A DNA stretch of 64,000 bases from the NCBI RefSeq assembly GCF_000227115.2, contig NC_016481.1, forward strand, positions 1,071,259-1,135,258. The letters are read 5' to 3'. Below are positions 9,338 through 18,921 of the stretch, in pieces. Numbering within the stretch: position 1 is the first letter of the stretch; every line of letters begins with the position of its first letter. Below the pieces are notes generated by a model. The model saw only the letters and a program-made list of their open reading frames with translations, was not told the origin of the DNA and searched no databases. Position numbers and translations under genes: made by a program. This DNA comes from Naumovozyma dairenensis CBS 421 (taxonomy: Eukaryota > Ascomycota > Saccharomycetes > Saccharomycetales > Saccharomycetaceae).

Positions 9338-11482
9338 ATGTCAAGTCCGATTCCTCAATTAGTCAATATATCACACGCATTACAATCAGCGACAATTCAA
9401 CAAATTAGATCTGATGTAATAAGTTATAACAGTTCGCCTGTTTTATCACAGGATCAATCTAATAAGATTGATTATTATTTGCAATCTTTAAATTTTGCAT
9501 TGCAACAATTTCAAAATGATAATAGACATATCGAAAATAATGTAAATGGCGTCACACAAGCTGATATTCAATTATATAATGGATTAAAATCAATGTATTC
9601 GGATTATCTTTATCAATTATTAAATTTAAAAAATAATAAATCAGTATCAATCCCATTTACAACTACAAATACAATAACGCCCATTACGCCGTCTATTAAT
9701 AATAATATTCCTCCAATTAATTACAATAATAATAATAATTATAATAATAACAATAATAATACAACACAGAATAATAGTTTCAATAACTTCATTCAAAATG
9801 ATAATTTGAATTCAAATCCGACAATTATTCAACAAACTCCTGTATCAACAAATGCTCCCTCTACCAATGTTCCAGCTTCTGCTTCTCTTCCTGCTCCTGC
9901 TCCTGCTCCCGCTCCTGCTCCTGTGCCTCCAAGAGATATCTTTGAAGATCCATTCAACTTCATAAGTAAAGAATTTGAAGACCTAACCCCCAATCAAAGG
10001 AAAAACTATATCAATATAGTATTGAAAAATGAAAAACATTTGAAAAAGTTCATAAAGAATCCATTATTATTGGAAACAATTGCAAATTTATGTATCTTAG
10101 ATTCTGAAAATGGTGATAATATATTGGCGTACATTACTCTTTTGAAAAAAATTGGTTATTCTGATAAAGAAATCAAAGGTAACATGAATAGATCCTCGAA
10201 TTCTTTATCATCTTCTTCAAGTTCATCCAGCTCTGGAAGACTTTCAAAAAAGCTCTCATCCTCTACTGCTTCCTCTAGAACCAAGAAACGTGTGGCACCT
10301 ACAACCACAACCACAACTACAAGTACTAAATCTTCTTTAAAATCAACAAAACCAACTTCATCAACACTTGCTACTTCTAAATCATCTTCTTTAAAAGTGC
10401 CCAAAATGAAAGAGAAAGATAAAGAGAAAGAGAAGAGAAAAGATAAAGAAAAATTATCAAGTTCGTCTTCAAAGAAACAAACAATAGTACCACATATCCA
10501 TATTGCAAATAATCACTCTCCAAACAAAACTAGTAACAAAGAGACAACAACTAGTACAGAAATAACGCGAAGAAATGTAAATGGAGCTATGACATCTCAA
10601 GAGACTAATTCCAAGTCAATTTCAGATACAAAGGATAATTCAAATACAGATAATCAGGATACAAAGAAAAAAATATCATTCTCAAAATATTTGAAAAATG
10701 ATACTGTAAATGACAATAATAAGAGGCCACATCCATCGGATTCTAATGACAAGATAGAGACCTCTTCTTCCTCCTCGTCTTCTTCCTCCTCTTTATTATC
10801 AGACACACCAACATTAAAGAAAAGGAAATCTGATGTAAAATTAGTCTCTATTCTGAAGAATCCACAACCTTCCACAGAGGAAAGACCAATCTCTACGACA
10901 TCATCGGGTTCACCATCATCACCAAAACCTAAATCAAATATTAAATTTAAAGATGATTCCAAATTAATTACGGTATATGGAGATGATTTACCAAACAAGG
11001 GTTTAAAAGTTTCCCCAATAGAATTGAAAAAAATATTGAAACCATTTAATGAAGGTGAACCTAATGAGTACATCCACATTGAAAATTTCCAATCAATTCC
11101 CATCCCCATCAATCTATCCGAATTACAAGACTCAAACTTATATTCTGATATAGTTGATGTGAAAGGTGGTCCACTCACTTCAAATTCTTGTGTTTCACAA
11201 TTTTATAAATCAGATTTCAAGAATTTAAATCCTAATTTGAAAACTCAAATACCATTGGATCCAATACCGATGGATGAACATGAAATCATTGAAAATAGTA
11301 AGAAGAAAACTATGAATCATGGAATAAAATTATATAATAAACCAATCATTGGGAAGGCATTTGGTAGAAACAGTCTACTATTAAGGAAAGATAGAGGTGG
11401 ATTACCTTATAAACATGTTCCTGTGGTAAGAAGTGATCGTCGTACTTCCATTGAATTCACACGTCTTGACAGAAATAAATAA
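9338..11482 (+). CDS. REF2: Ref2, cleavage-and-polyadenylation factor (APT) subunit
   Basis: 714 residues against 533 in S. cerevisiae; the extra length is low-complexity sequence. Ref2 is an RNA-binding subunit of the APT part of the cleavage and polyadenylation factor. It works with protein phosphatase Glc7 in mRNA 3' ends and snoRNA termination. The N-terminus (SSPIPQLVNISHALQSATIQ) and the C-terminus (GRNSLLLRKDRGGLPYKHVP) match Ref2 very well, as does the internal block VYGDDLPNKGLKVSP. Between these lie an Asn tract near residues 125-150, a Pro-Ala run near 185-197, and Ser, Thr and Lys/Glu tracts. The block KLITVYGDDLP follows a KSNIKFKDD segment, reminiscent of the Glc7-binding region (family knowledge). 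It is divergent from MSS116 and converges on CAB5, as in S. cerevisiae YDR194C-YDR196C. Confidence 0.93.
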   Translation: MSSPIPQLVNISHALQSATIQQIRSDVISYNSSPVLSQDQSNKIDYYLQSLNFALQQFQNDNRHIENNVNGVTQADIQLYNGLKSMYSDYLYQLLNLKNNKSVSIPFTTTNTITPITPSINNNIPPINYNNNNNYNNNNNNTTQNNSFNNFIQNDNLNSNPTIIQQTPVSTNAPSTNVPASASLPAPAPAPAPAPVPPRDIFEDPFNFISKEFEDLTPNQRKNYINIVLKNEKHLKKFIKNPLLLETIANLCILDSENGDNILAYITLLKKIGYSDKEIKGNMNRSSNSLSSSSSSSSSGRLSKKLSSSTASSRTKKRVAPTTTTTTTSTKSSLKSTKPTSSTLATSKSSSLKVPKMKEKDKEKEKRKDKEKLSSSSSKKQTIVPHIHIANNHSPNKTSNKETTTSTEITRRNVNGAMTSQETNSKSISDTKDNSNTDNQDTKKKISFSKYLKNDTVNDNNKRPHPSDSNDKIETSSSSSSSSSSLLSDTPTLKKRKSDVKLVSILKNPQPSTEERPISTTSSGSPSSPKPKSNIKFKDDSKLITVYGDDLPNKGLKVSPIELKKILKPFNEGEPNEYIHIENFQSIPIPINLSELQDSNLYSDIVDVKGGPLTSNSCVSQFYKSDFKNLNPNLKTQIPLDPIPMDEHEIIENSKKKTMNHGIKLYNKPIIGKAFGRNSLLLRKDRGGLPYKHVPVVRSDRRTSIEFTRLDRNK

Positions 11483-11791
11483 ATAAAAGAACAGGTTCTC
11501 AATGTTCATACACGATTCTGATGTTCAAATGTCAATCAAACTGCGAATTATAGGTATTCGGGTAAAAGTTAATACAGCCCTCATGAACTGGATTCCATAA
11601 TTAAAATGGATAGATACAATGGGATCTGTGTCCCCCTTCGCTGATATTCGATTCCTCAATGATACCCTGAAGATTGATTTCATGTCTTTTCCATAAATAT
11701 TTAGTTATTATCTCTCTGTATTTTATATAAATTTATGTGATTTAATATGAAAAAAATGTAACACTAATGTATATTTTTTTCTTATTATAAA

Positions 11792-11823
<32 letters not shown>

Positions 11824-11876
11824 CCAATTAAAAAGAGGTTTACTTTCTTAATGCCATTTCTCCCTCATTATTATCT
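11483..11876. other. Convergent REF2/CAB5 3' region
   Basis: About 390 bp between converging genes. It has a perfect Reb1-type CGGGTAA at 11559-11565, where a bound factor could stop read-through transcription (inference). A TA dinucleotide run of roughly 15 copies lies near 11793-11822. Confidence 0.6.
11793..11822. repeat. TA dinucleotide microsatellite
   Basis: About 15 uninterrupted TA units in the convergent spacer of REF2 and CAB5. Confidence 0.9.
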
Positions 11877-12635
11877 TTATGCTACTTTTTTGCCCTTTTT
11901 CTTGTCATTTTCCCCACTTTCACTAAAATTGGCATCGAATTTAGCATAGATTACTTTAGATAAGACTATTGCAGTAGCACTAACTAGCCCAAATAATGGG
12001 AAATACTCTATAGAAGTTCTCATTAAACTTGGTTTGATTTTCATGACAACGTTATTTATTTGTTCATATAATTCAGTCAATGTCCCATTATTCTGCAAAA
12101 TATAGTCTGATTTTTTAACCCTTTCATCCATAGACATTTGCGAATTAATTCTGTTTTCAATTTCTTCCGTTGTCATAACAGGATTCCTGATTTTCAGCCT
12201 TTCAATTTGAATATCTCGTTCACAAATTACACTTATTGTGACACCACAAAACATATCTAATTTAGCTTCAAATAACAAGGGAACATCCAAAATAACCAGC
12301 CTATATCCTTTAACATAATAATACCCCATATTTTTAAAAATTGAATATCGAACAGCAGGATGAGTTATATTATTTAATATCTTTAAGTCATTGGGATGAC
12401 TGAAAACCCATTTACCTAATTCTGCTCTATTTAAATGACCGTCATCCAGGAGCAAATAGTCAATTTTATCTGTGAAATATTTGACAATCTTATTGTATGC
12501 ATCTTGTCCAGGTTCAACTACTTCTCTGGCAATCTTGTCTGCGTCAATAACCGGTATATCATGGTTCTCTGCTAACCTTTTGGATACTGTACTTTTACCA
12601 CATCCAATTCCCCCTGTAAGACCCACTACCAACAT
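11877..12635 (-). CDS. CAB5: Dephospho-CoA kinase
   Basis: 252 residues (S. cerevisiae 241). Cab5 carries out the last step of coenzyme A synthesis, phosphorylating the 3'-hydroxyl of dephospho-CoA with ATP. The N-terminal P-loop GLTGGIGCGKST spans residues 5-16, followed by the family motifs PVIDADKIAREVV and LDVPLLFEAKLD. Near the C-terminus is a hydrophobic stretch, FPLFGLVSATAIVLSK, then a Lys-rich tail KKKGKK. This fits a tail-anchored protein on a membrane such as mitochondrial outer membrane or lipid droplet (location is inference). The start ATG at 12635 puts the P-loop right at the N-terminus, as usual. Orientation and position match YDR196C. Confidence 0.94.
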   Translation of the reverse strand: MLVVGLTGGIGCGKSTVSKRLAENHDIPVIDADKIAREVVEPGQDAYNKIVKYFTDKIDYLLLDDGHLNRAELGKWVFSHPNDLKILNNITHPAVRYSIFKNMGYYYVKGYRLVILDVPLLFEAKLDMFCGVTISVICERDIQIERLKIRNPVMTTEEIENRINSQMSMDERVKKSDYILQNNGTLTELYEQINNVVMKIKPSLMRTSIEYFPLFGLVSATAIVLSKVIYAKFDANFSESGENDKKKGKKVA

Positions 12636-12898
12636 TTTTCTTTTCTTTTAATTAATCGACTATATACTTGAATGGTGGGTAATATCCATAAATCCTTTAT
12701 CTTAATATATTTGTGCTCTTGCCTATCCAGATTTTCTTTCAAGACTGTATCACAAATATAGATTTCTATAAGTCAACTTAATAGTAATTATTTTCAAGAA
12801 AAACTGTCAGTGTATGACATTCGATGATTGAACAAAACCAAAACTTGCAAAAACCATTGCCCAGACGCCGGTAAAATAACTGTCATCATCCATTACAT

Positions 12899-14062
12899 AT
12901 GTCTACAATAATATACCCTCGAATATATCTTCTGGGGAACTCCCCAATATCACCATTATTAGCTTACGAAATATCAAGACTCCCGACTCAACCAAAGGTA
13001 CCTGACGTAGTCCTTCTACTTCAAGATTCCAAAAAGTTACAAAGATTCTTAGACAATGATTCCAAAGTGTGCATTCATAAACAAGACGGTACCATAAATG
13101 AACAGCAATTCATGGCTTCATGTAACTTACCCATATATTCCACAGGTGAAATTGCTCAGATTAATAACTTAATTGCATGTGAAACTAGCTCTAAATCTTT
13201 GACTTCATCACTATTTAAATATAGAAAATCAATTAAGGATTCCACTAATTTATTACTGGTAAATCCACCATTCGGATCCATTCAATATATCCTTGATAAT
13301 GTTTGGAAAAGTAACGCATCGAATAAACCAAACATTTTCATTGGAATGAATAAATTTAATCAGTTGGAAACTAAATTTGGTAGGCTATATAATGAATTTC
13401 ATTTAAAGTTACGAGCAAACTCACTGAATTTATTGATCAGTCAATTGCCAACTAATTTCAATGTTGGGGTTTCGACATTAACGGATCATGATGAAGATGC
13501 AGCTGGTACTGGAAATGAATTGATGAAGACCTTGAAAGAGACAGAAAGAAACTCAAGAAGAGAAAGATCAGATAGAACGTCATTAGAGTTCCAAATGGTA
13601 CCGTTTGAGAAATTGTATCAAATAAGATTAGAAAGATTAATTGTCCAGAGCTGTATCGATTCATTATCATTATTGTACGATTGTCAACTTAATAATGAAT
13701 TACTCCACATTATAGCACAACCCAATAGTATACTAATGGACCTTTTAAATGAACAGATAAATATCCTGAAGAAATCATACCCATTTTTGGAAAATCAAAA
13801 CTATTCCAACATATTATTAAGCCAGAATCGTTTGTTCAATGTGGTTGTTGGTTTATTAGAAAAAAATGCAACCAAGCAACCTATGGTATTACACTTAAAG
13901 AACCAACTGAATCAAACGCCGATAAATGAGCTGACTGGTGTCTTTACAAGATTAGCATATACCAATAATATAAATTGTAAATGGAACAAAATGGTTACTG
14001 AATTAGTTAGGGGGAAATTATCTTTGTTGAAGAAAAGATCATTAAATTATCATTATCTATAA
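12899..14062 (+). CDS. CBS2: Cbs2, translational activator of cytochrome b mRNA
   Basis: 387 residues against 389 in S. cerevisiae. Cbs2 is a mitochondrial protein needed to translate the COB mRNA, acting on its 5' leader at the inner membrane. The sequence has no common domain signature: an N-terminus IIYPRIYLLGNSPISPLLAYE, then a mixed alpha/beta body (LLLVNPPFGSIQYIL, PNIFIGMNKFNQLE) that recalls a nucleotide-binding fold without a clear glycine motif. The name rests on length and on the exact CAB5-CBS2-RKM2 order and strands (YDR196C, YDR197W, YDR198C). This family evolves quickly, so a database match would help. Confidence 0.85.
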   Translation: MSTIIYPRIYLLGNSPISPLLAYEISRLPTQPKVPDVVLLLQDSKKLQRFLDNDSKVCIHKQDGTINEQQFMASCNLPIYSTGEIAQINNLIACETSSKSLTSSLFKYRKSIKDSTNLLLVNPPFGSIQYILDNVWKSNASNKPNIFIGMNKFNQLETKFGRLYNEFHLKLRANSLNLLISQLPTNFNVGVSTLTDHDEDAAGTGNELMKTLKETERNSRRERSDRTSLEFQMVPFEKLYQIRLERLIVQSCIDSLSLLYDCQLNNELLHIIAQPNSILMDLLNEQINILKKSYPFLENQNYSNILLSQNRLFNVVVGLLEKNATKQPMVLHLKNQLNQTPINELTGVFTRLAYTNNINCKWNKMVTELVRGKLSLLKKRSLNYHYL

Positions 14063-14214
14063 CAAATAATGCAAAATAAAAACTTACATACCTCACTTGT
14101 ATATACTAAATACTTTTACATTCATTGATTAATTCATAGAAATAGTTCATATTCTTCTATTCATTTAGTTTTACTCAGCCTTTTCCTTATTCTATATAGC
14201 TGAATTAACAACAA

Positions 14215-15633
14215 TTAAATGTCATCTTCATCAATTATACGTTTGAAATCTTCCAGATGACTGCTTACAATTTTATATTCATCGAGATAAAGTTGAATTA
14301 CGTTATCGAGACAAATCTTCTCCTTTTCGCTAGTGACCCGTTCACGTTGTTGTTTAATCTTTTCCGAATTCTTTAAATTCTTCTGCAACAAATATGAGAG
14401 GAAATCTTTAAATTTCCTGGCAATAATTGGTTTAAAATAATCTTCAGAAATATGGCCTTCAATTAACCTTTCCACTCGTCTAACATCTTTCGTCACCAAG
14501 AAACTAAATGCTACTAAAGTTGTGAATCCAATAGTTTCTAGTGACATAATGTAATTACCCCAGTATCCGTGTTTCCTCAAAAATGGCTTACAGCCACTTG
14601 AAATCAATTGTTCTTCTAACTCAGCTGTAAGGTCCACTGAATTCCATTTATTTTCAGGTAACACGAATCCATATTCATTGAGTAGGAATTCATTAGAATG
14701 AGGACCATAGTTTAGGAAAAGTTCTTCATTTATTTTCTTATATTGATATTCACCACTCATAATTGTAAAATTGCTTATTTTATTGCCTAGCAAATCTTTT
14801 GGCCTTGCAGGATAACAATGAAGATCAGTTTCTGGGGTATGATTTAAGAAATCAACAAATGGTGCCAACGTGAAATGGTCATCATTATTTTGAAATTTCT
14901 TTAATGGAATATTAACATACAAACATCTCGAATTTATATTAAAATAAATGTTCAAAATCTCTTCATTCAATAAAACTGAATCAGGGAATGGCTTATCATT
15001 AAAGTATTTATCTTTAATTTCCATGATCTTAGGAACTAAATTGACTGTGTCCTTGTGGTATACTTTCCTTCTCTTTTCCATTAGTTTCAGTGAATGAGGT
15101 GGATGTGCAATCATAGTATTTTTATATTGACCACTTTTATCCTCCACCCAAATACATGGCATTGTGAATAATTCATCCTTTGTGGGCCAAACATCAAAAA
15201 ATGGTTTCCAAAATGATTCCACTTGATTATCAGACCAGAGTGGTAATAATACTTTTTCAATTAAAACATACAGTGATAGTAGTTGAAACGAATTTAAGGA
15301 CAATAAGTAGTATTTCGAAAAATCACCATATATCTTATATCTTGGATCATCTTCATTTTCCGGATTTATTTCTACAGCTTCATCATGTGGATAGGTGACA
15401 CCAGGGATATCTAATGACGGATTAAATTTGGAAATATGATAAATGACAGTATGGAAATTAAGTTGATGTGACGGGGGGATCGATACAACTCTTTCATTTT
15501 TGGACAATTGGTCCTTAACAAGCACGACACCTCTACCTGCATTTTCTATCTCAGAGACATTGATTTTCTCATTTAAATAAAACCCATCGGATTCTTTCAA
15601 CCAGGAAATTAAAGCGTCAACTTTTCTATCCAT
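14215..15633 (-). CDS. RKM2: SET-domain ribosomal lysine methyltransferase Rkm2
   Basis: 472 residues (S. cerevisiae 479). Rkm2 methylates lysines of ribosomal protein Rpl12. The architecture is that of SETD6/Rubisco-type methyltransferases: a split SET domain begins at AGRGVVLVKDQLSKNE, is interrupted by a long helical insert, and resumes with FVDFLNHTPETD and the signature LNYGPHSNEFLLNEYGFVLP. The latter holds the tyrosine and asparagine expected at the cofactor and lysine sites. A helical substrate-binding C-terminus follows, rich in Lys and Glu near 420-450. The ATG at 15633 gives a start MDRKVDALISWLK with no targeting signal, consistent with a cytosolic enzyme. It converges with CBS2 across a 152-bp gap. 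Confidence 0.9.
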   Translation of the reverse strand: MDRKVDALISWLKESDGFYLNEKINVSEIENAGRGVVLVKDQLSKNERVVSIPPSHQLNFHTVIYHISKFNPSLDIPGVTYPHDEAVEINPENEDDPRYKIYGDFSKYYLLSLNSFQLLSLYVLIEKVLLPLWSDNQVESFWKPFFDVWPTKDELFTMPCIWVEDKSGQYKNTMIAHPPHSLKLMEKRRKVYHKDTVNLVPKIMEIKDKYFNDKPFPDSVLLNEEILNIYFNINSRCLYVNIPLKKFQNNDDHFTLAPFVDFLNHTPETDLHCYPARPKDLLGNKISNFTIMSGEYQYKKINEELFLNYGPHSNEFLLNEYGFVLPENKWNSVDLTAELEEQLISSGCKPFLRKHGYWGNYIMSLETIGFTTLVAFSFLVTKDVRRVERLIEGHISEDYFKPIIARKFKDFLSYLLQKNLKNSEKIKQQRERVTSEKEKICLDNVIQLYLDEYKIVSSHLEDFKRIIDEDDI

Positions 15634-15819
15634 TTCTGAGTGGTGGAATATGCAAAGATCAGAACATATTATTTATTCGAAGAGCATTGCATGACATAAC
15701 AACATCTTTAGACATCTTTAATTCTACTCTTCAGAAACAATTCATTTTTCTTCGATTTTTTAAAAATCTTTTAAATCTTTCAAATCTTTCTGCCCTAACC
15801 CTACTTTGCATAGACCTAA

Positions 15820-17481
15820 TCACTTCGGATACAATTTGGCCCCAATTGCAACTAACCCTATAGCTACAGCTCCAATTGACACATTCACTTTCCAGTTTGA
15901 CATGATCGTCCCATCGTTTGCAGTAGTGGAAGTGTTCTTTATGGTATCAAAATCGTTCTCAGTCTTGTTTAAATTCAAAGTATCATCTTCACTAGCAGTG
16001 TGAGTTGAATCTTCTATGGGAGTCAGGGTGTTTTTCGATGAAGAAGATCGTTTCTTGTTCATTAACAGTAAATTTTTATCTTTTTCACGTTGTAGCAAAT
16101 TTCTTGCACTAAGTAATTCTTGTTCCATCTTCTGAAGATATTTATCATTCTCCATTCTCTGTACCTTGATTAAATCATAAACAGTATCTCTTTCTGTACT
16201 AACCTTATCCATTTGATCTTTGCAATCTTGAATCAAAATTCCATGTTTTTCTGCCAAAGATTTCTTCAAAGATGCAGTAAATTTATTCAATTGCTTATCG
16301 TGTGATGTTATAATTCCCTTTTGAATATTATCCAAATCCCCAACATAGTATTCAAGAAAGGTTTGCATTGCATTTAATTTATCATTTTCCTTCTTTTCTA
16401 ATGATATTTCAGTATTTAAAGTCTTGATAATATTAATTAAATTAGGACTCGTCCCTACTGAATTATTTATAAAGATACCACTTAAAATTTCAGTTTCTTC
16501 ACCAAGTATACTTTCATCTAAATCAGAGTTATTAACATCACCAAACATAGCAGCTTCAAACGCAGCTCTTTGTGCATTCATAGCCATATTCATCCTCGGA
16601 TTATTACCGTAACTATTATTTTGTCTCTGTTTTGCTGTGGTTGGAGATTGCATTTTTTGTACATGCAAATCATCATTTCTGGTAACAATATGATTAGGGT
16701 TCCCATTAATCAACGGTATAACGGAAATATCCTCCACAAAAGCACTAATTTTCCTATGTTCAAATTTGTTATCAATATCAGTCCCCAAATCAATCACATC
16801 CCCAATGTTCAATTCAACCTCTTTATCAGAAGATATCTTCACATTATTTAAAAACGTTCCATTACTTGAATTCAAATCACGAAGTAATATCTTGCCTGAT
16901 TCTGGATCACAAGTCAATGATGCATGGTTCCTTGAGAGTACCCTCGAATCAAAATTACCATTGTCTGTTCTCACTAATGATGCTGGAGATTGTACACTCC
17001 GTATTATCCCATTACTGTTGGTGATATTGTTATTATTGGCTACTGGACGTCCCAACTTCAGGACATCGGGTTTAAAAGGGATCACTAAGAATTTAGTCTC
17101 AAAGGTATTATTAAGTGGTTTCAAAATGACGATATGTGTATACTTATTTCGCATTGAGTTTTCTAACGGTTCGTTCCGCTGTAATTGATCGGTATTGGCA
17201 GCCGTAGAATTACCGTGGTCTTGTTCTTGTTCTTGGTCTTGGTCTTGGTCTTGGTCTTCAATTTGTTGAGGTAGTTGTAAGGACGGTGAATCAATGATCT
17301 GGTCAGGGACGAAGTCAATGCCTGATCTTGATCCTGTACTTCTTGAATTGGACCTTGTTCTGGTACGTCGATCAGCCAATGGTGATGATAGTGCTGTTTT
17401 TATGGACGGTGAAGCTTTGTTGTTTGGGGACATCCTTCTCGTGTTGGGGGACGATGTATGTGGTGGAGGTCGTCTCTTCAT
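15820..17481 (-). CDS. VPS64: FHA-domain tail-anchored protein Vps64 (Far9)
   Basis: 553 residues (S. cerevisiae Vps64 604). Vps64/Far9 is a STRIPAK-like (Far complex) subunit at the ER that acts in pheromone-arrest recovery and TORC2 signalling, and was first found through vacuolar sorting defects. A Ser/Arg-rich N-terminus and a DQ/EQ dipeptide run near residues 77-89 precede an FHA domain at about 110-260. Its core motifs are LGRPV, SRNHASLTC and LRDLNSSNGTFLNN. Coiled-coil-like helices follow at about 340-480. The last 25 residues are a hydrophobic tail anchor (VNVSIGAVAIGLVAIGAKLY). The WGD paralogue FAR10 (YLR238W) has the same layout and lies beside THI7, so this copy could descend from either sister; RKM2 and SPC19 next door match VPS64 (YDR200C). 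Confidence 0.85.
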   Translation of the reverse strand: MKRRPPPHTSSPNTRRMSPNNKASPSIKTALSSPLADRRTRTRSNSRSTGSRSGIDFVPDQIIDSPSLQLPQQIEDQDQDQDQEQEQDHGNSTAANTDQLQRNEPLENSMRNKYTHIVILKPLNNTFETKFLVIPFKPDVLKLGRPVANNNNITNSNGIIRSVQSPASLVRTDNGNFDSRVLSRNHASLTCDPESGKILLRDLNSSNGTFLNNVKISSDKEVELNIGDVIDLGTDIDNKFEHRKISAFVEDISVIPLINGNPNHIVTRNDDLHVQKMQSPTTAKQRQNNSYGNNPRMNMAMNAQRAAFEAAMFGDVNNSDLDESILGEETEILSGIFINNSVGTSPNLINIIKTLNTEISLEKKENDKLNAMQTFLEYYVGDLDNIQKGIITSHDKQLNKFTASLKKSLAEKHGILIQDCKDQMDKVSTERDTVYDLIKVQRMENDKYLQKMEQELLSARNLLQREKDKNLLLMNKKRSSSSKNTLTPIEDSTHTASEDDTLNLNKTENDFDTIKNTSTTANDGTIMSNWKVNVSIGAVAIGLVAIGAKLYPK

Positions 17482-17954
17482 GTTCTTGATGTTTCAAAGA
17501 GATAGTCTGGATGAAATAAAAAAGAATTATTGGACAATCAATGTTATACAGTAATTTATAGTGTTTTATGTGATAAAATGCTATCAATAATGGGTCAATT
17601 CTTCTTCTTTGCCAGGAGTTTTGATGGATGATGGATGTACCTTTTTTCCATATCCAGTTCCATTTCCTTTTCCATTTTAAAAAGGTCGAAATCGCCTTTG
17701 TGATGATATTTTCCCTCTAGAAAACACATACAATTGACAGAAAACAATTGACGAGAACAACTAACAAAAGATAACCACCACCATCGTGATAGCAAGAGGC
17801 TCTCCATCTCTATCGAGCGTCTGGTTATATTGGTAAATAAACGAACCAAAACAGAATATTGAAGAAATTGAAACGAATACTTTCGATCAAGAGGTAACAA
17901 AAAACATTATTGAAGATAGACCCTTAACATATATATATATATAAATACTCCACG
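17482..17954. promoter_or_regulatory. Divergent VPS64/SPC19 promoter region
   Basis: About 470 bp between divergent genes. A TATA-like run (ATATATATATATA) ends about 12 bp before the SPC19 ATG. No other motif stands out. Confidence 0.5.
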
Positions 17955-18437
17955 ATGACAGATGCATTAGAAGAAAGTGTGAAAAGTTTTGAAAGAATGA
18001 TTGGTCTACTACAGACAACTGTAGATACATTAAAACATGATTCCGAGGACAATACACACTTGACTGAAACATTGTTAATGTCAAGAAGAGTATTCGAATT
18101 GGTTCCGGAGTATGATGTTCAGCGAGCTAAACTGAGTCTAATTGAAGAGGTGGACCCCATTGTCAAGACTTTGGAAGATAAGTTACAAAAATCGACAGGC
18201 AAACTCCAAAGAGAGTTGGATACTATACAACAAACTTGCGAGTTGAATAAACTTCGACTTAACAACAATCATCGAACTAATTTGACCACTGGAACTTCTA
18301 ATGAAATGGATGCGGGGAATTTGAGTACAGATGTTGTAGTGATGGGTTCCTCGACGAATGAAGAATTGGATACCCTACGTGCCTTGAAGAATAGGAAACA
18401 AGAACTCGAGGAAAGATTGGCACAGTTACAATCGTAG
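17955..18437 (+). CDS. SPC19: DASH/Dam1 kinetochore complex subunit Spc19
   Basis: 160 residues (S. cerevisiae 165). Spc19 is one of ten subunits of the Dam1/DASH ring that couples kinetochores to spindle microtubules and lets sister chromatids bi-orient. The protein is small, hydrophilic and mostly helical: a start MTDALEESVKSFERMIGLLQ, a central ERF-like segment RVFELVPEYDVQRAKLSL, and a C-terminal predicted coiled coil (LRALKNRKQELEERLAQLQ). A short Thr/Ser/Asn linker separates the helical parts. Divergent from VPS64 as in YDR200C-YDR201W. RAV2 (YDR202C), the next S. cerevisiae gene, is missing here. Confidence 0.92.
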   Translation: MTDALEESVKSFERMIGLLQTTVDTLKHDSEDNTHLTETLLMSRRVFELVPEYDVQRAKLSLIEEVDPIVKTLEDKLQKSTGKLQRELDTIQQTCELNKLRLNNNHRTNLTTGTSNEMDAGNLSTDVVVMGSSTNEELDTLRALKNRKQELEERLAQLQS

Positions 18438-18921
18438 GTGGACGATCCCTAGACTATATCATTTTGTATCGCTGAATTCAGAACTAATATCCAACAAATA
18501 AAGACATACAATTTTTCTTAAGCCAACTAATCTATATTATTAATATTTCTACTTTTACTTTTATTTTTTATTTTTTAGTTCTCTCAGAGGATTCTCCAAC
18601 TCCATAGGAATATAATTTAGATATAATGAACACTCCCTAACCTGGATACTACAAGGCCCTTGCTCTATCAATCAAGTCTCACTGTCACCTCTTCTTCTTC
18701 AGTCACCAGTTAATTGTATAATTCTCTTTCCGTCACAATTTTGAAAGATCGTAAGGTAATAGAAAGTCTCATATAGAGGGGCCGAGGAGACAATCCCTAA
18801 TACATATATAAAACTAAGATGCAACAACAAAACAAAGACATATTTCTAGACACAGAGATGGGAACCCACCTCATTTACGTGTAGAGAATTGGGTTTCATT
18901 AGTATAATACCGTAATAAAAA
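18438..18921. other. SPC19-COQ4 intergenic region, RAV2 absent
   Basis: About 480 bp with no coding frame of note. In S. cerevisiae RAV2 (YDR202C) lies in this interval; no remnant is visible to me here. Confidence 0.6.

Noticed and set aside
10156..11178. Antisense open frames across REF2, UPC2, UME6 and RAD9
   Set aside because: They mirror low-complexity coding triplets (Ser, Asn, Gln codons read backwards) and have no independent coding signal.
15791..15800. Tbf1-type motif between RKM2 and VPS64
   Set aside because: A CCCTAACCC-like string is there, but the spacer is under 190 bp with no TATA or structured block, so no RNA gene is likely.
18438..18921. RAV2 remnant
   Set aside because: I looked for a decayed coding frame on both strands in the SPC19-COQ4 gap and saw nothing with protein character.
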